A stretch of 7,506 nucleotides of DNA from Bacteroidales bacterium (GTDB lineage: Bacteria > Bacteroidota > Bacteroidia > Bacteroidales > UBA4181): positions 1 to 7,506 of the forward strand of contig JAITTD010000007.1 of NCBI GenBank assembly GCA_031287245.1, in the 5' to 3' direction. Under the pieces are notes generated by a model. The model was not told the DNA's origin and made no database searches. It saw nothing but the letters and a program-made list of their open reading frames with translations. Both the position numbers and the translations under genes were made by a program. Numbering within the stretch: the first letter of the stretch is position 1; each line of letters opens with the position of its first letter. Below are positions 1 to 6,410 of the stretch, one piece after another.

Positions 1-218
1 GCCGCTACAAACAGATTGTAGAAGGAAACACAGCCGCTTTGCACAACGATTATCTGCACAATCTCTATCGTTTGGGCGAATGGATGCCATTCAGCGCTGC
101 CAATGAAACGTTTGAAGGCTGCATTAAGGGCGTCAATCCGGTCGGAATGCTCGAAATTCTCAACAGAGACGGCAGAGTAAGGACATTTGGCTTTAAGGAA
201 GTGGAATTTGTGAAATAA
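1..218 (+). CDS. birA: Biotin--[acetyl-CoA-carboxylase] ligase, C-terminal part
   Basis: This is the last 71 codons of a gene whose start lies left of the window; the first complete codon is at 3 and the TAA is at 216-218. The product class attaches biotin to the biotin-carboxyl-carrier subunit of carboxylases in the cytoplasm. The visible part covers the end of the catalytic domain and the small SH3-like C-terminal domain. The tail reads F-E-G-x-I-x-G-V-N-P-x-G, then a DGRVRTFGFKEVEF segment, which matches how Bacteroidetes biotin ligases end. Catalytic residues lie outside the window, so the call rests on this C-terminal pattern. The gene converges on the DUF4350-like gene with only 23 bp between the two stop codons, and I see no obvious hairpin terminator there. 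Confidence 0.85.
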   Translation, partial: RYKQIVEGNTAALHNDYLHNLYRLGEWMPFSAANETFEGCIKGVNPVGMLEILNRDGRVRTFGFKEVEFVK

Positions 219-241
219 ATTTGCGGCAATTTTTAGTCATA

Positions 242-1456
242 TCAAATATTCAATTGATTCATTTCTTTGACGATGTCCATTAATTCTTTGTCTGTGAGTT
301 TTATATTTTCATTGATGGCATTCATTTTTAACAGGCAACGCCTGATGTCCTGTGGCATACAGCCCGTTTTTTGCGCTAATCGGTTACACATTTCTATGGT
401 GCTCGTTTGGTTAACAATGTCTATGCCGTGCTTGCGTTTCAATTCCTCGCTCAGATACAGCCTGCGTTTCATCACAATATCGGCATTGTTGTTCTTTCGG
501 ATGTACAAGTTGGTGATGGAGCGCACAAAATCGAGCAGCATATTTTTCGGCGGGCGAATAATCGGTATGGGCTTTTGCTTTCTTTTCAGGTTGGAAAGTA
601 TGAAAATCAGCAGTGTCAATAAGGTGATGATCAACGCCCAAGACATTGGCTTATCGCGTGTAAGAATATCCCATGTTGCTGCTATACCGCTGTCCATGGC
701 GTAATTCATCCGAGAATAATATTCCGTGCGGATGAGCGGACGATTTTTCACATATCCCAAATGTTGCCAGATGTAGGGGCTGATGGAATCGTTGAGGATG
801 CCGTAATTTGTGAAAAACAGCGGATTGCAGACGATGATCAGGTTTCCTTCTCCTATGTTGTAGCGGATGCTTAACGTCTTGTGTTGGTCGGCTGTTTCGG
901 ATATACGGTACAGTAGCCTGATTTCATCGAAGGAGGAGTCTTGTTCTACCAAACTGGGAGTGATATAACAGTCAAGAATTGAACCGGGAACAATTTGTTG
1001 TTGCCGGTCGCTTGTATCGCAAAGATGCACCGGATAGCGATTCGCCCAGTGAAGGTAATCTACCTCTGTATGCAGCATTTGTTGTAATGTGTCGGGTAAC
1101 GAACTGGTAGCGAGGATGATGTTGCTCCCCGCCCTGATGTGCTCGTATATGAGCATAAATGTGCTGTCGTGGATCCATTTTGCATTTCGGATGATGAGAA
1201 AATTCGCTTGTGTAGCGTCAATGCCAAGGCGGTGACTATTGTCGAGCAGTTTTTCCATACTCGCGTAACTGTGGTAATATCCGTTTTCTAACGAAGCGGA
1301 CAGCAGCGAGTCGAAAGCAAAACAGCCGAAGGGTTGCTTGTCCGCCGTGCTGTATGTGGGTATCCATTTGTATTTCACAAACGAGTCCCGGTTGAAGTAA
1401 TAAAACACGAGGAACGCGATGAAAAGGAATATCCAGATGGTGGTTTTTTTTCTCAT
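242..1456 (-). CDS. DUF4350 domain-containing membrane protein
   Basis: 404 aa, last gene of the three-gene minus-strand operon. An N-terminal membrane anchor (about residues 6-21) is followed by an extracytoplasmic domain to about 270, a second membrane segment (about 272-289) and a basic cytoplasmic tail of about 115 residues. After the first anchor comes W-I-P-T-Y-S-x-x-D-K-Q-P-F-G-C (31-45), typical of Bacteroidetes DUF4350 proteins. A G-E-G-N-L-I-I-V-x-N-P motif at 202-211 resembles the glutamine-amidotransferase-like fold of that family. The biochemical function is unknown. Relatives sit beside DUF4129, SpoIIM, RDD, MoxR ATPase and DUF58 genes, so a role in a membrane-associated complex or envelope maintenance is inferred. 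Its ATG overlaps the stop of the upstream DUF4129-like gene by 4 bases, suggesting translational coupling. The expected MoxR gene does not follow; birA converges instead. Confidence 0.8.
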   Translation of the reverse strand: MRKKTTIWIFLFIAFLVFYYFNRDSFVKYKWIPTYSTADKQPFGCFAFDSLLSASLENGYYHSYASMEKLLDNSHRLGIDATQANFLIIRNAKWIHDSTFMLIYEHIRAGSNIILATSSLPDTLQQMLHTEVDYLHWANRYPVHLCDTSDRQQQIVPGSILDCYITPSLVEQDSSFDEIRLLYRISETADQHKTLSIRYNIGEGNLIIVCNPLFFTNYGILNDSISPYIWQHLGYVKNRPLIRTEYYSRMNYAMDSGIAATWDILTRDKPMSWALIITLLTLLIFILSNLKRKQKPIPIIRPPKNMLLDFVRSITNLYIRKNNNADIVMKRRLYLSEELKRKHGIDIVNQTSTIEMCNRLAQKTGCMPQDIRRCLLKMNAINENIKLTDKELMDIVKEMNQLNI

Positions 1457-2205
1457 TTTCCAATCATTTTAATCAGTTCCTCGCTTGCATTGTGAAACTC
1501 GGCAAAACGTATTCCGTTGGCTTCCCCCTGCCCATAACGATAGTAAACAAACGAATACGACAGGGTTTTGAATTTCATCCTCAATCCGCTTTCCGTTATT
1601 TCATAGACGTACTCGTTCACGGTTTTGTACGAATCGAATGAAATCAGCCGGTGTTTTTGCAGAATTTGCAAGGTTTTCATAAACTGCCACCTGATGGCAT
1701 TCTCATACTGTCCGCTTTTTACCGCTTTTTCCAACAACAAATCGTAATCCTGATTTTCAATATCTTCATCTTCTATATTGTAGGATAATCTTTTCCTGCC
1801 TGCCCAATAAAAGACATTGGTATTTTTTTTCAAAATCAGAATGAGGAACAATATCGCCACCGCAATGCCTGTCATCCAAAATGCAGTCCGAATGGTTACT
1901 GAACTGATGCTTTTGCCTATAAAGCGATACAACCATTTGTTGATGAACAGTTGCATCCGTTGCGCCCACGTCATTCTGTCTTTATCGTAGGCGTACAAAT
2001 CGTCTTTTTGAAATTTTTGGAGGACATCCGGATTGCACGGAACGGCTGCTACCGATAAGGTCTCGTTTTGTAGCCACATCGTATCCAAAACAACTTGCTC
2101 GGCTAAAGTGTCGGTCTCAAGTTGTTTCAACAATTCCTGAATGCTTTGCGCGTGAGCAGATGCAACAGAACAGACGATGAACAGTGAAACCAAAAATCTT
2201 CTCAT
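1453..2205 (-). CDS. DUF4129-like single-pass membrane protein
   Basis: 250 aa, middle gene of the operon. It has a cleavable-looking signal peptide (residues 1-19, ending ASAHA before Q20), an extracytoplasmic stretch to about 105, one membrane helix (about 107-125) and a cytoplasmic C-terminal domain. The C-terminal domain (about 155-248) contains A-I-R-W-x-F-M-K-T-L-x-I-L (170-182), a Y-K-T-V-N-E-Y block (193-199) and a Y-x-R-Y-G segment (221-225). This is the DUF4129 pattern of an R/L-rich helix pair followed by KTxxEY and an aromatic-YG end. Function is unknown; members occur next to MoxR AAA+ ATPase and DUF58 genes, and some are fused to transglutaminase-like domains. Both ends overlap neighbouring genes by 4 bases (ATGA), so the three proteins are probably made together. 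Domain assignment is by pattern only. Confidence 0.75.
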   Translation of the reverse strand: MRRFLVSLFIVCSVASAHAQSIQELLKQLETDTLAEQVVLDTMWLQNETLSVAAVPCNPDVLQKFQKDDLYAYDKDRMTWAQRMQLFINKWLYRFIGKSISSVTIRTAFWMTGIAVAILFLILILKKNTNVFYWAGRKRLSYNIEDEDIENQDYDLLLEKAVKSGQYENAIRWQFMKTLQILQKHRLISFDSYKTVNEYVYEITESGLRMKFKTLSYSFVYYRYGQGEANGIRFAEFHNASEELIKMIGK

Positions 2206-3176
2206 AGCGTCTCCGTTTGAAGGGTCCGTTTCTTGTGCAGTCGGTACGGATATATCACAAAATAAAAAACAGCAAAGCCGACTGCTAAGAGAATGAACAG
2301 CAGTCGAAACAGATCAGGCAATTCGGTATGCCGAGTGAGGTACGACTCTAAAAAGGCGGCTGTAATCGTGAAAGGAATAGTACCCACAATGATTTTGAGT
2401 CCCCGTCGGGCACCTATTCTGAAGGAATCCATCCGTCGATATGTTTTTGGGAACAGCCAGCCGTTACCCAACGCTATGCCAGCGGCTCCATCAAGTATCA
2501 TGGTCGGAATTTCCAGCGAGCCGTGAATCCAAATGGTCAGAAACGAATCCCACATCAAGCCGTTTTCATAAAACATATAATGAAAGCAACCCAGCATGAC
2601 GCCATTTTTGAACAATACGTAAGCCGTGCCTATGGAAGTAAGCATCCCCATGATAAATGCGCGGAACGACACCCAGATATTATTGAATGTAATCCCGAAA
2701 AACATTCTGTAAGAATCATTGTCCTTGTACACAGCCATAGGGTCGTCGGCTGCTATATTATCCAATGTCATTTCCACATATTGGTTGCCGAGTATCAGAC
2801 TCTTGTAATTTTCGTCCATAGCAGATGCATAAACGCCAATCAGAGCGCTGACTATGACGATAATAAACGAAACCAACAGTTCCTTGCGGGCGTCATACAT
2901 GGTTTCGGGTACCTCATAGAGCCAATAGTGAACGAAACGCGACAACTTCTCGGTTTTCTTCCTGTTGATGAATTGATGCAATTTCGATGATAATCCATTG
3001 AGATACAATACTAAATGTGAATGAGGATAATGCGTCCGAACAAACGAAAGGTCGTTGACCAAGTCAATATAAATATCAGCCAATGCATCGGGCGATTGTT
3101 TTTCGCTTTGCTTCAAGCAATGCTCGTATTGCTTCCATTTTTCTTTGTTTCGCACGTAAAAAATCGCCTCTTTCAT
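2202..3176 (-). CDS. Stage II sporulation protein M-like (SpoIIM family) membrane protein
   Basis: 324 aa, first gene of the operon. A soluble N-terminal region (about 1-95) precedes a multi-pass membrane domain with hydrophobic segments near 98-117, 166-190, 192-204, 223-241, 261-279 and 290-310. The family core is clear: F-N-N at 164-166, a G-rich helix G-M-L-T-S-I-G-T (177-184), N-G-V-M-L-G (191-196), and the conserved H-G-S-L-E (218-222) followed by D-G-A-A-G-I-A-L-G (229-237). In Bacillus, SpoIIM belongs to the DMP engulfment complex. Here the name is only a family label: Bacteroidota do not sporulate, and this version is found with RDD, DUF4129, DUF4350 and usually MoxR/DUF58. The ATG at 3174-3176 is chosen because it begins the homologous region and lies about 45 bases downstream of a good promoter. 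Another ATG at 3178-3180 is in a different frame. Confidence 0.87.
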   Translation of the reverse strand: MKEAIFYVRNKEKWKQYEHCLKQSEKQSPDALADIYIDLVNDLSFVRTHYPHSHLVLYLNGLSSKLHQFINRKKTEKLSRFVHYWLYEVPETMYDARKELLVSFIIVIVSALIGVYASAMDENYKSLILGNQYVEMTLDNIAADDPMAVYKDNDSYRMFFGITFNNIWVSFRAFIMGMLTSIGTAYVLFKNGVMLGCFHYMFYENGLMWDSFLTIWIHGSLEIPTMILDGAAGIALGNGWLFPKTYRRMDSFRIGARRGLKIIVGTIPFTITAAFLESYLTRHTELPDLFRLLFILLAVGFAVFYFVIYPYRLHKKRTLQTETL

Positions 3177-3223
3177 ACATCAGGGGTCAATTCGACATAT
3201 AGATGTTCCATTCTTTTCATACA

Positions 3224-3254
3224 CAAAAGTACTATTTTTTTTCAATTCAGCAAA
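3224..3254 (-). promoter_or_regulatory. Bacteroidetes-type promoter of the SpoIIM-DUF4129-DUF4350 operon
   Basis: On the minus strand, TACTTTTG (3231 down to 3224) matches the Bacteroidetes -7 consensus TAnnTTTG exactly. A TTTG at 3254 down to 3251 serves as the -33 element with a 19-bp spacer, within the usual 19-21. Transcription would begin near 3219, leaving a leader of roughly 43 bases before the SpoIIM ATG at 3176. No Shine-Dalgarno sequence is visible in that leader, as is usual in this phylum. Confidence 0.72.
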
Positions 3255-3261
3255 AAAAGAT

Positions 3262-3269
3262 TACTTTTG
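3262..3269 (+). promoter_or_regulatory. -7 promoter element of the RDD gene
   Basis: TACTTTTG matches TAnnTTTG exactly and is the same octamer used by the divergent operon promoter. The -33 region is only a T-run ending in TTTC (3240-3243, 18-bp spacer), so that part is weak. The element ends just 2 bases before the ATG at 3272. The transcript would therefore be nearly leaderless, or the true start codon lies further in (see the RDD gene). Confidence 0.55.
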
Positions 3270-3271
3270 TC

Positions 3272-4036
3272 ATGACTATAATATATGCAAATGTGGATTC
3301 GATAGATATTTTAAGCGGTCAGAATGTGATGATTAAATACCAGGCAGCAAGCATCGGCAAACGCTTTTGTGCATGGCTGCTGGATTGGATAATGTTGTCT
3401 GTTTACGCATTTGCAGTAATATACACTCTTATCAATTTGAACCAATATCCATCCACCAATGTCGGAATTACTCTTTGGGTGATTGCAGCGCTTCCTGTCA
3501 TATTTTTTCATTTCCTGTGCGAAACGATTTTTGGCGGACAAACGCCGGGCAAAATGGCGCTGAACATCAAAGTAACCAACTTAGACGGCACACCAACTCA
3601 AATCGGAGGTTTTTTCCTGCGCTGGCTGCTGATGCCCGTTGACTTATGGCTTGACGGAATCGTGGGACTGATAGCGATTGCCAATTCCAAATACAGCCAA
3701 CGTTTGGGCGATATGGCAGCAGGAACCATTGTCGTCAAAACCAATATCAAGTCAAACATTGATATGTACAACCTTTTCTTTCAGTTCGCTCCCCGATACA
3801 CCGTTACCTACCCGAATGTCGAACTGCTTTCCGACTCGCAAATATCCTTTATCATCAACCTGTTGATTGAGGCATTGAACACAAAAGGCTACGACATGGA
3901 TTTGGCAATCATCGCCAAAAAGGTAAGAAAAATACTGAATATCAACGATAAAAAAATGACTACCCCCGTGCAGAATAAAACTTTCCTGAAAACAATAGCC
4001 ATGGATTATAACTTTTTGGCACTGAACGGTTTTTAG
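3272..4036 (+). CDS. RDD family membrane protein
   Basis: 254 aa from the ATG at 3272. Family signatures are S-G-Q-N-V-M-I-x-Y-x-A-A-S-I-G-x-R (15-31), the RDD-type helix with R31 and D38, G-G-Q-T-P-G-K-M (88-95) and a Q-R-L-G-D-M-A-A-G-T block (about 145-154). Membrane helices lie near 36-57, 66-86 and 112-137. A cytoplasmic tail of about 95 residues follows, typical of Bacteroidetes members. Function is unproven; RDD proteins have been linked to transport or membrane association. It is divergent from the SpoIIM operon and probably belongs to the same functional set. Residues 11-31 look conserved, which argues for starting at 3272 or at the in-frame GTG at 3293 rather than the ATG at 3329. 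An upstream in-frame ATG at 3203 is rejected because the -7 box lies after it. Confidence 0.87.
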   Translation: MTIIYANVDSIDILSGQNVMIKYQAASIGKRFCAWLLDWIMLSVYAFAVIYTLINLNQYPSTNVGITLWVIAALPVIFFHFLCETIFGGQTPGKMALNIKVTNLDGTPTQIGGFFLRWLLMPVDLWLDGIVGLIAIANSKYSQRLGDMAAGTIVVKTNIKSNIDMYNLFFQFAPRYTVTYPNVELLSDSQISFIINLLIEALNTKGYDMDLAIIAKKVRKILNINDKKMTTPVQNKTFLKTIAMDYNFLALNGF

Positions 4037-4055
4037 TTTTTTATGCAAAAAAATG

Positions 4056-4084
4056 TTGCAAATAAAAAATAACTTGTATCTTTG
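4056..4084 (+). promoter_or_regulatory. Promoter of the DUF805 gene
   Basis: A TTG at 4056-4058 (-33) and TATCTTTG at 4077-4084 (-7, exact TAnnTTTG match) are separated by 18 bp. Transcription should start near 4089, giving an A/T-rich leader of about 47 bases before the ATG at 4136. This makes the DUF805 gene independent of the RDD transcript 99 bp upstream. Confidence 0.7.
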
Positions 4085-4135
4085 CCGCGAAATTTTTCAA
4101 TTTAAATTAATAAATAATCTAAAAATCGTATTATT

Positions 4136-4519
4136 ATGGAATGGTTTATCAAAGTCTTAAAGCAGTATGCTGATTTCAAAACAAGAGCACGGCGCAAAGA
4201 ATACTGGATGTTTGTGTTGGTCAATACGTTGATAGGGATCGTGTTATCCCTCTTGGTGCTCATCCCGTATATCGGGATTCTGTTCAGTGTCGTTTCTATC
4301 CTTTTCTCGCTGGCATTGATTGTCCCCAGTTTGGCGGTGTGCGTTCGTCGTTTGCACGATGTCGGCAAAAGTGGCTGGATGTATTTTATTGTTCTGATTC
4401 CTCTTGTAGGCGCTATTTGGTTACTCGTGTTGTTTTGCACCGATAGCCAACCCGGCATCAACAAATGGGGTCCCAATCCGAAAGAAACTTCGGCTGCTGA
4501 CCAATTTGACCAATTATAA
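4136..4519 (+). CDS. DUF805 domain-containing inner-membrane protein
   Basis: 127 aa, the usual size for this family of small membrane proteins of unknown function. Signatures are Y-A-D-F-K-T-R-A-R-R-K-E-Y-W (11-24), matching the F-x-x-R-x-R-R-x-E-Y-W opening, then R-R-L-H-D-V-G-K-S-G-W (71-81), and C-T-D-S-Q-P-G-x-N-K-W-G-P-N-P (101-115) at the end. Hydrophobic segments fall near 25-43, 46-69 and 83-100. The gene has its own promoter and is followed within about 30 bases by a strong hairpin, so it looks monocistronic. Its position next to an RDD gene puts two small membrane proteins side by side, but no functional link is shown. Family assignment is firm; function is unknown. Confidence 0.92.
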   Translation: MEWFIKVLKQYADFKTRARRKEYWMFVLVNTLIGIVLSLLVLIPYIGILFSVVSILFSLALIVPSLAVCVRRLHDVGKSGWMYFIVLIPLVGAIWLLVLFCTDSQPGINKWGPNPKETSAADQFDQL

Positions 4520-4545
4520 TTGTCAATGGTTTCTATTTCAAAATG

Positions 4546-4576
4546 AAAAAAGGCAGATGACTCATCTGCCTTTTTT
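4546..4576 (+). terminator. Rho-independent terminator, probably bidirectional
   Basis: The stem GGCAGATG/CATCTGCC (4552-4559 and 4563-4570) with an ACT loop is flanked by six A on the left and six T on the right. This gives a canonical GC-rich hairpin plus U-tract on the plus strand and a similar structure in reverse. It ends the DUF805 transcript. It also sits only 19 bases before the pyrE ATG, so any transcript entering pyrE from upstream must pass it. Confidence 0.85.
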
Positions 4577-4595
4577 GCAAAATCATCAAAAAAAT

Positions 4596-5228
4596 ATGTC
4601 TGACATACACTCTATTTCGTATTATTTATTGCAAAGTAAAGCCATTAAATTGGAACCTGCAAATCCATTTACGTGGGCTTCGGGTTGGAAATCGCCCATC
4701 TATTGCGACAATCGGAAAACGCTCAGTTTCCCCGAAATACGCACCATCATCAGGGATGGCTTGGTGACGACTATCCGGCAATATTACCCGCAAACAGAAG
4801 TAATTGCGGGCGTAGCAACCGGCGCCATCGCACAAGGGGCATTAGTGGCGGATGCTATGAAACTGCCTTTTGTGTATGTACGCTCATCAGCCAAAGAACA
4901 TGGTTTAGGCAACCGGATTGAAGGTCTATTAGAACCAAACAAAAAAGTGGTAGTGGTGGAAGATTTGATTTCAACCGGAGGCAGCAGCATTGCAGCAGTG
5001 GAAAGCCTGCGACAAGCAGGAAATCCGGTATTGGGAATGGTGGCAATATTCACCTATGGCTTTCCGCTATCGGAAGCCAATTTCAAACAAGCCAAATGCG
5101 AACTGCACACGCTGACCAATTATCCCGAATTGCTCGAACTGGCGCTTGAATCGGGATATATTCAAGCAAATCAGTTGGATTTGCTGAAAAAATGGCGTGA
5201 AGCGCCCGAAAAATGGGGAACCGTTTAG
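4596..5228 (+). CDS. pyrE: Orotate phosphoribosyltransferase
   Basis: 210 aa, the normal length for this cytoplasmic enzyme, which converts orotate and PRPP to orotidine 5'-monophosphate in de novo pyrimidine synthesis. The PRPP-binding signature is V-V-V-V-E-D-L-I-S-T-G-G-S-S (118-131). The flexible catalytic loop is R-S-S-A-K-E-H-G-L-G-N (96-106) with R96, K100 and H102. The substrate-binding F-T-W-A-S-G-W-K-S-P-I-Y-C-D-N-R (25-40) is also present. The ATG at 4596 starts the homologous region; the frame stays open upstream to 4506, but that would run through the terminator hairpin and the end of the DUF805 gene. No strong TAnnTTTG promoter is visible in the 76-bp gap (at best CTTTTTTG at 4570-4577), so how it is transcribed is unclear. 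No other pyr genes are nearby. Confidence 0.96.
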   Translation: MSDIHSISYYLLQSKAIKLEPANPFTWASGWKSPIYCDNRKTLSFPEIRTIIRDGLVTTIRQYYPQTEVIAGVATGAIAQGALVADAMKLPFVYVRSSAKEHGLGNRIEGLLEPNKKVVVVEDLISTGGSSIAAVESLRQAGNPVLGMVAIFTYGFPLSEANFKQAKCELHTLTNYPELLELALESGYIQANQLDLLKKWREAPEKWGTV

Positions 5229-5230
5229 TG

Positions 5231-5270
5231 AACCTGCGGAACTTTCGTATCTACGAAAGTTCCGCAGGTT
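5231..5270. repeat. Perfect palindrome, 19-bp arms, between pyrE and aroB
   Basis: AACCTGCGGAACTTTCGTA (5231-5249) is exactly complementary to 5252-5270, with only TC between the arms. It starts 3 bases after the pyrE stop and its last T is the first base of the aroB -7 box. There is no T-tract after it, so it is not a standard terminator, though it could end pyrE transcripts or stabilise their 3' end. It may be a REP-like extragenic palindrome or an operator; the sequence alone does not decide. Confidence 0.85.
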
Positions 5271-5277
5271 ATCTTTG
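5270..5277 (+). promoter_or_regulatory. -7 promoter element of aroB
   Basis: TATCTTTG matches TAnnTTTG exactly and is the same octamer as in the DUF805 promoter. Transcription would start near 5282, about 17 bases before the aroB ATG at 5299. No good -33 TTG is found at the usual spacing because the palindrome 5231-5270 occupies that region. Confidence 0.65.
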
Positions 5278-5298
5278 TACAATTATTTATATATAGTT

Positions 5299-6333
5299 AT
5301 GTATGCGTTAAAAATCTGCACCAATGGTGCGGAATCCTGTGTTTTGACAGGAGAATCGTTTCACCGGCTTGGGGCGTATTTGCCCAAAGACAAACAAGTT
5401 ATCATCATCACTGATGGCAACGTTCGCAAGTTTTACCGCGATTTTATCGATGGTTTTCCCGTTGTCGAAATTGGCGTTGGCGAGCAGTATAAAACCCTCC
5501 GAACAGTGGAAAATATCTACGCCGCCCTGCTTGATTTGAACGCCGATCGCAACAGTTTCATTGTAGCGGTGGGCGGCGGATTAGTGTGCGATGTGGCGGG
5601 ATTTGCCGCATCCACCTATATGCGGGGCATTCCGTTCGGCTTCGTTTCCACCACCCTGCTGTCGCAGGTGGACGCCAGCGTAGGCGGCAAAAATGGCGTC
5701 AATTTTGGAGGTTACAAAAACATGGTCGGCACCTTCAATCAGCCTCAGTTCGTGATTTGCGACCACGAGATGCTCAACACCCTGCCCGATGCGGAATTTG
5801 TGTCCGGGTTGGCAGAAATCGTGAAGGCTGCCGCCATACGCGATGCCGCACTGTTCGACTATTTGGAAAAAAACGCAGATGAGATACTTGCACGAAAGGC
5901 CGACGTTCTTTCGCACATGATTGAGATGTCGGTAAAAATAAAAGCGCAGGTAGTGGAAAACGACGAGCGCGAACAAGGCGAACGGCGTATTCTCAACTTC
6001 GGGCACACCTTTGGTCACGCCATAGAGGTGCTCAGCGGCGTCAGTCACGGCGAAGCGGTCAGCGTGGGCATGATGATAGCCGCACGGTGGTCAGCAGGCG
6101 AATGTGGATTCCCTCTTAGCGGCGTACAACGATTGGAACGACTGCTGCAACGATTCAAATTGCCCGTTACGTCCACCGTTCCAGTGGTGGACGTGTTGCA
6201 AAGCGCCGCCAAAGACAAGAAAAGAGAGAACAGTTTCATCCACTTGGTGCTGCTCAGCAACATCGGAAAAACAGAAATACGCAAAACTTCCGTTGATGAA
6301 ATCAGCAAAAAATTAGGCAATTACTACGGATAG
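5299..6333 (+). CDS. aroB: 3-dehydroquinate synthase
   Basis: 344 aa, close to the family norm. This cytoplasmic, NAD- and divalent-metal-dependent enzyme closes DAHP to 3-dehydroquinate, the second step of the shikimate pathway. The NAD-binding V-G-G-G-L-V-C-D-V-A-G-F (91-102) is intact, as is S-T-T-L-L-S-Q-V-D-A-S-V-G-G-K-N-G (117-133), which includes K131. The presumed metal ligands are E173 in G-L-A-E-I-V-K, H236 in L-N-F-G-H-T-F-G-H, and H250 in H-G-E-A-V-x-V-G-M. The ATG at 5299 begins the conserved N-terminus; the frame is open back to 5197, but that would place pyrE coding and the palindrome inside the protein. The coding sequence looks more GC-rich than pyrE or the membrane operon. 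It appears monocistronic, with its own promoter and a palindrome after the stop. Confidence 0.96.
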   Translation: MYALKICTNGAESCVLTGESFHRLGAYLPKDKQVIIITDGNVRKFYRDFIDGFPVVEIGVGEQYKTLRTVENIYAALLDLNADRNSFIVAVGGGLVCDVAGFAASTYMRGIPFGFVSTTLLSQVDASVGGKNGVNFGGYKNMVGTFNQPQFVICDHEMLNTLPDAEFVSGLAEIVKAAAIRDAALFDYLEKNADEILARKADVLSHMIEMSVKIKAQVVENDEREQGERRILNFGHTFGHAIEVLSGVSHGEAVSVGMMIAARWSAGECGFPLSGVQRLERLLQRFKLPVTSTVPVVDVLQSAAKDKKRENSFIHLVLLSNIGKTEIRKTSVDEISKKLGNYYG

Positions 6334-6336
6334 TAG

Positions 6337-6356
6337 CAAGGGGATTAATCCCCTTG
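6337..6356 (+). terminator. Palindrome after aroB, possible terminator
   Basis: CAAGGGGATTAATCCCCTTG is a perfect 20-bp palindrome beginning 3 bases after the aroB TAG. As RNA it would form an 8-bp GC-rich stem with a TTAA loop. There is no U-tract behind it, so it is at best an atypical terminator. Its right half (CCCTTGTC) also resembles the start of the tandem repeat that follows. Confidence 0.5.
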
Positions 6357-6410
6357 TCTGCTGCTCCGACCCCTCAATATTTTCGGATTGTGGCGAAAAC
6401 AGCCGTCCCT

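Noticed and set aside
2523..2990. 155-codon plus-strand open frame opposite the SpoIIM-like gene
   Set aside because: It lies antisense to a well-supported SpoIIM family gene, and its translation is rich in H, I and Q with no recognisable motif.
2202..3176. Evidence of a spore-former
   Set aside because: The SpoIIM name is a family label only. No other sporulation genes are present, and the promoters and gene set indicate Bacteroidota.
4506..4595. Upstream extension of pyrE
   Set aside because: The frame is open, but the extension would translate through the terminator hairpin and overlap the DUF805 gene; homology begins at the ATG at 4596.
5197..5298. Upstream extension of aroB
   Set aside because: It would overlap the end of pyrE and include the perfect palindrome and the -7 box; conserved AroB sequence starts at 5299.
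5581..6048. 155-codon minus-strand open frame opposite aroB
   Set aside because: It is antisense to the conserved catalytic core of AroB, a typical shadow frame in a GC-richer gene.
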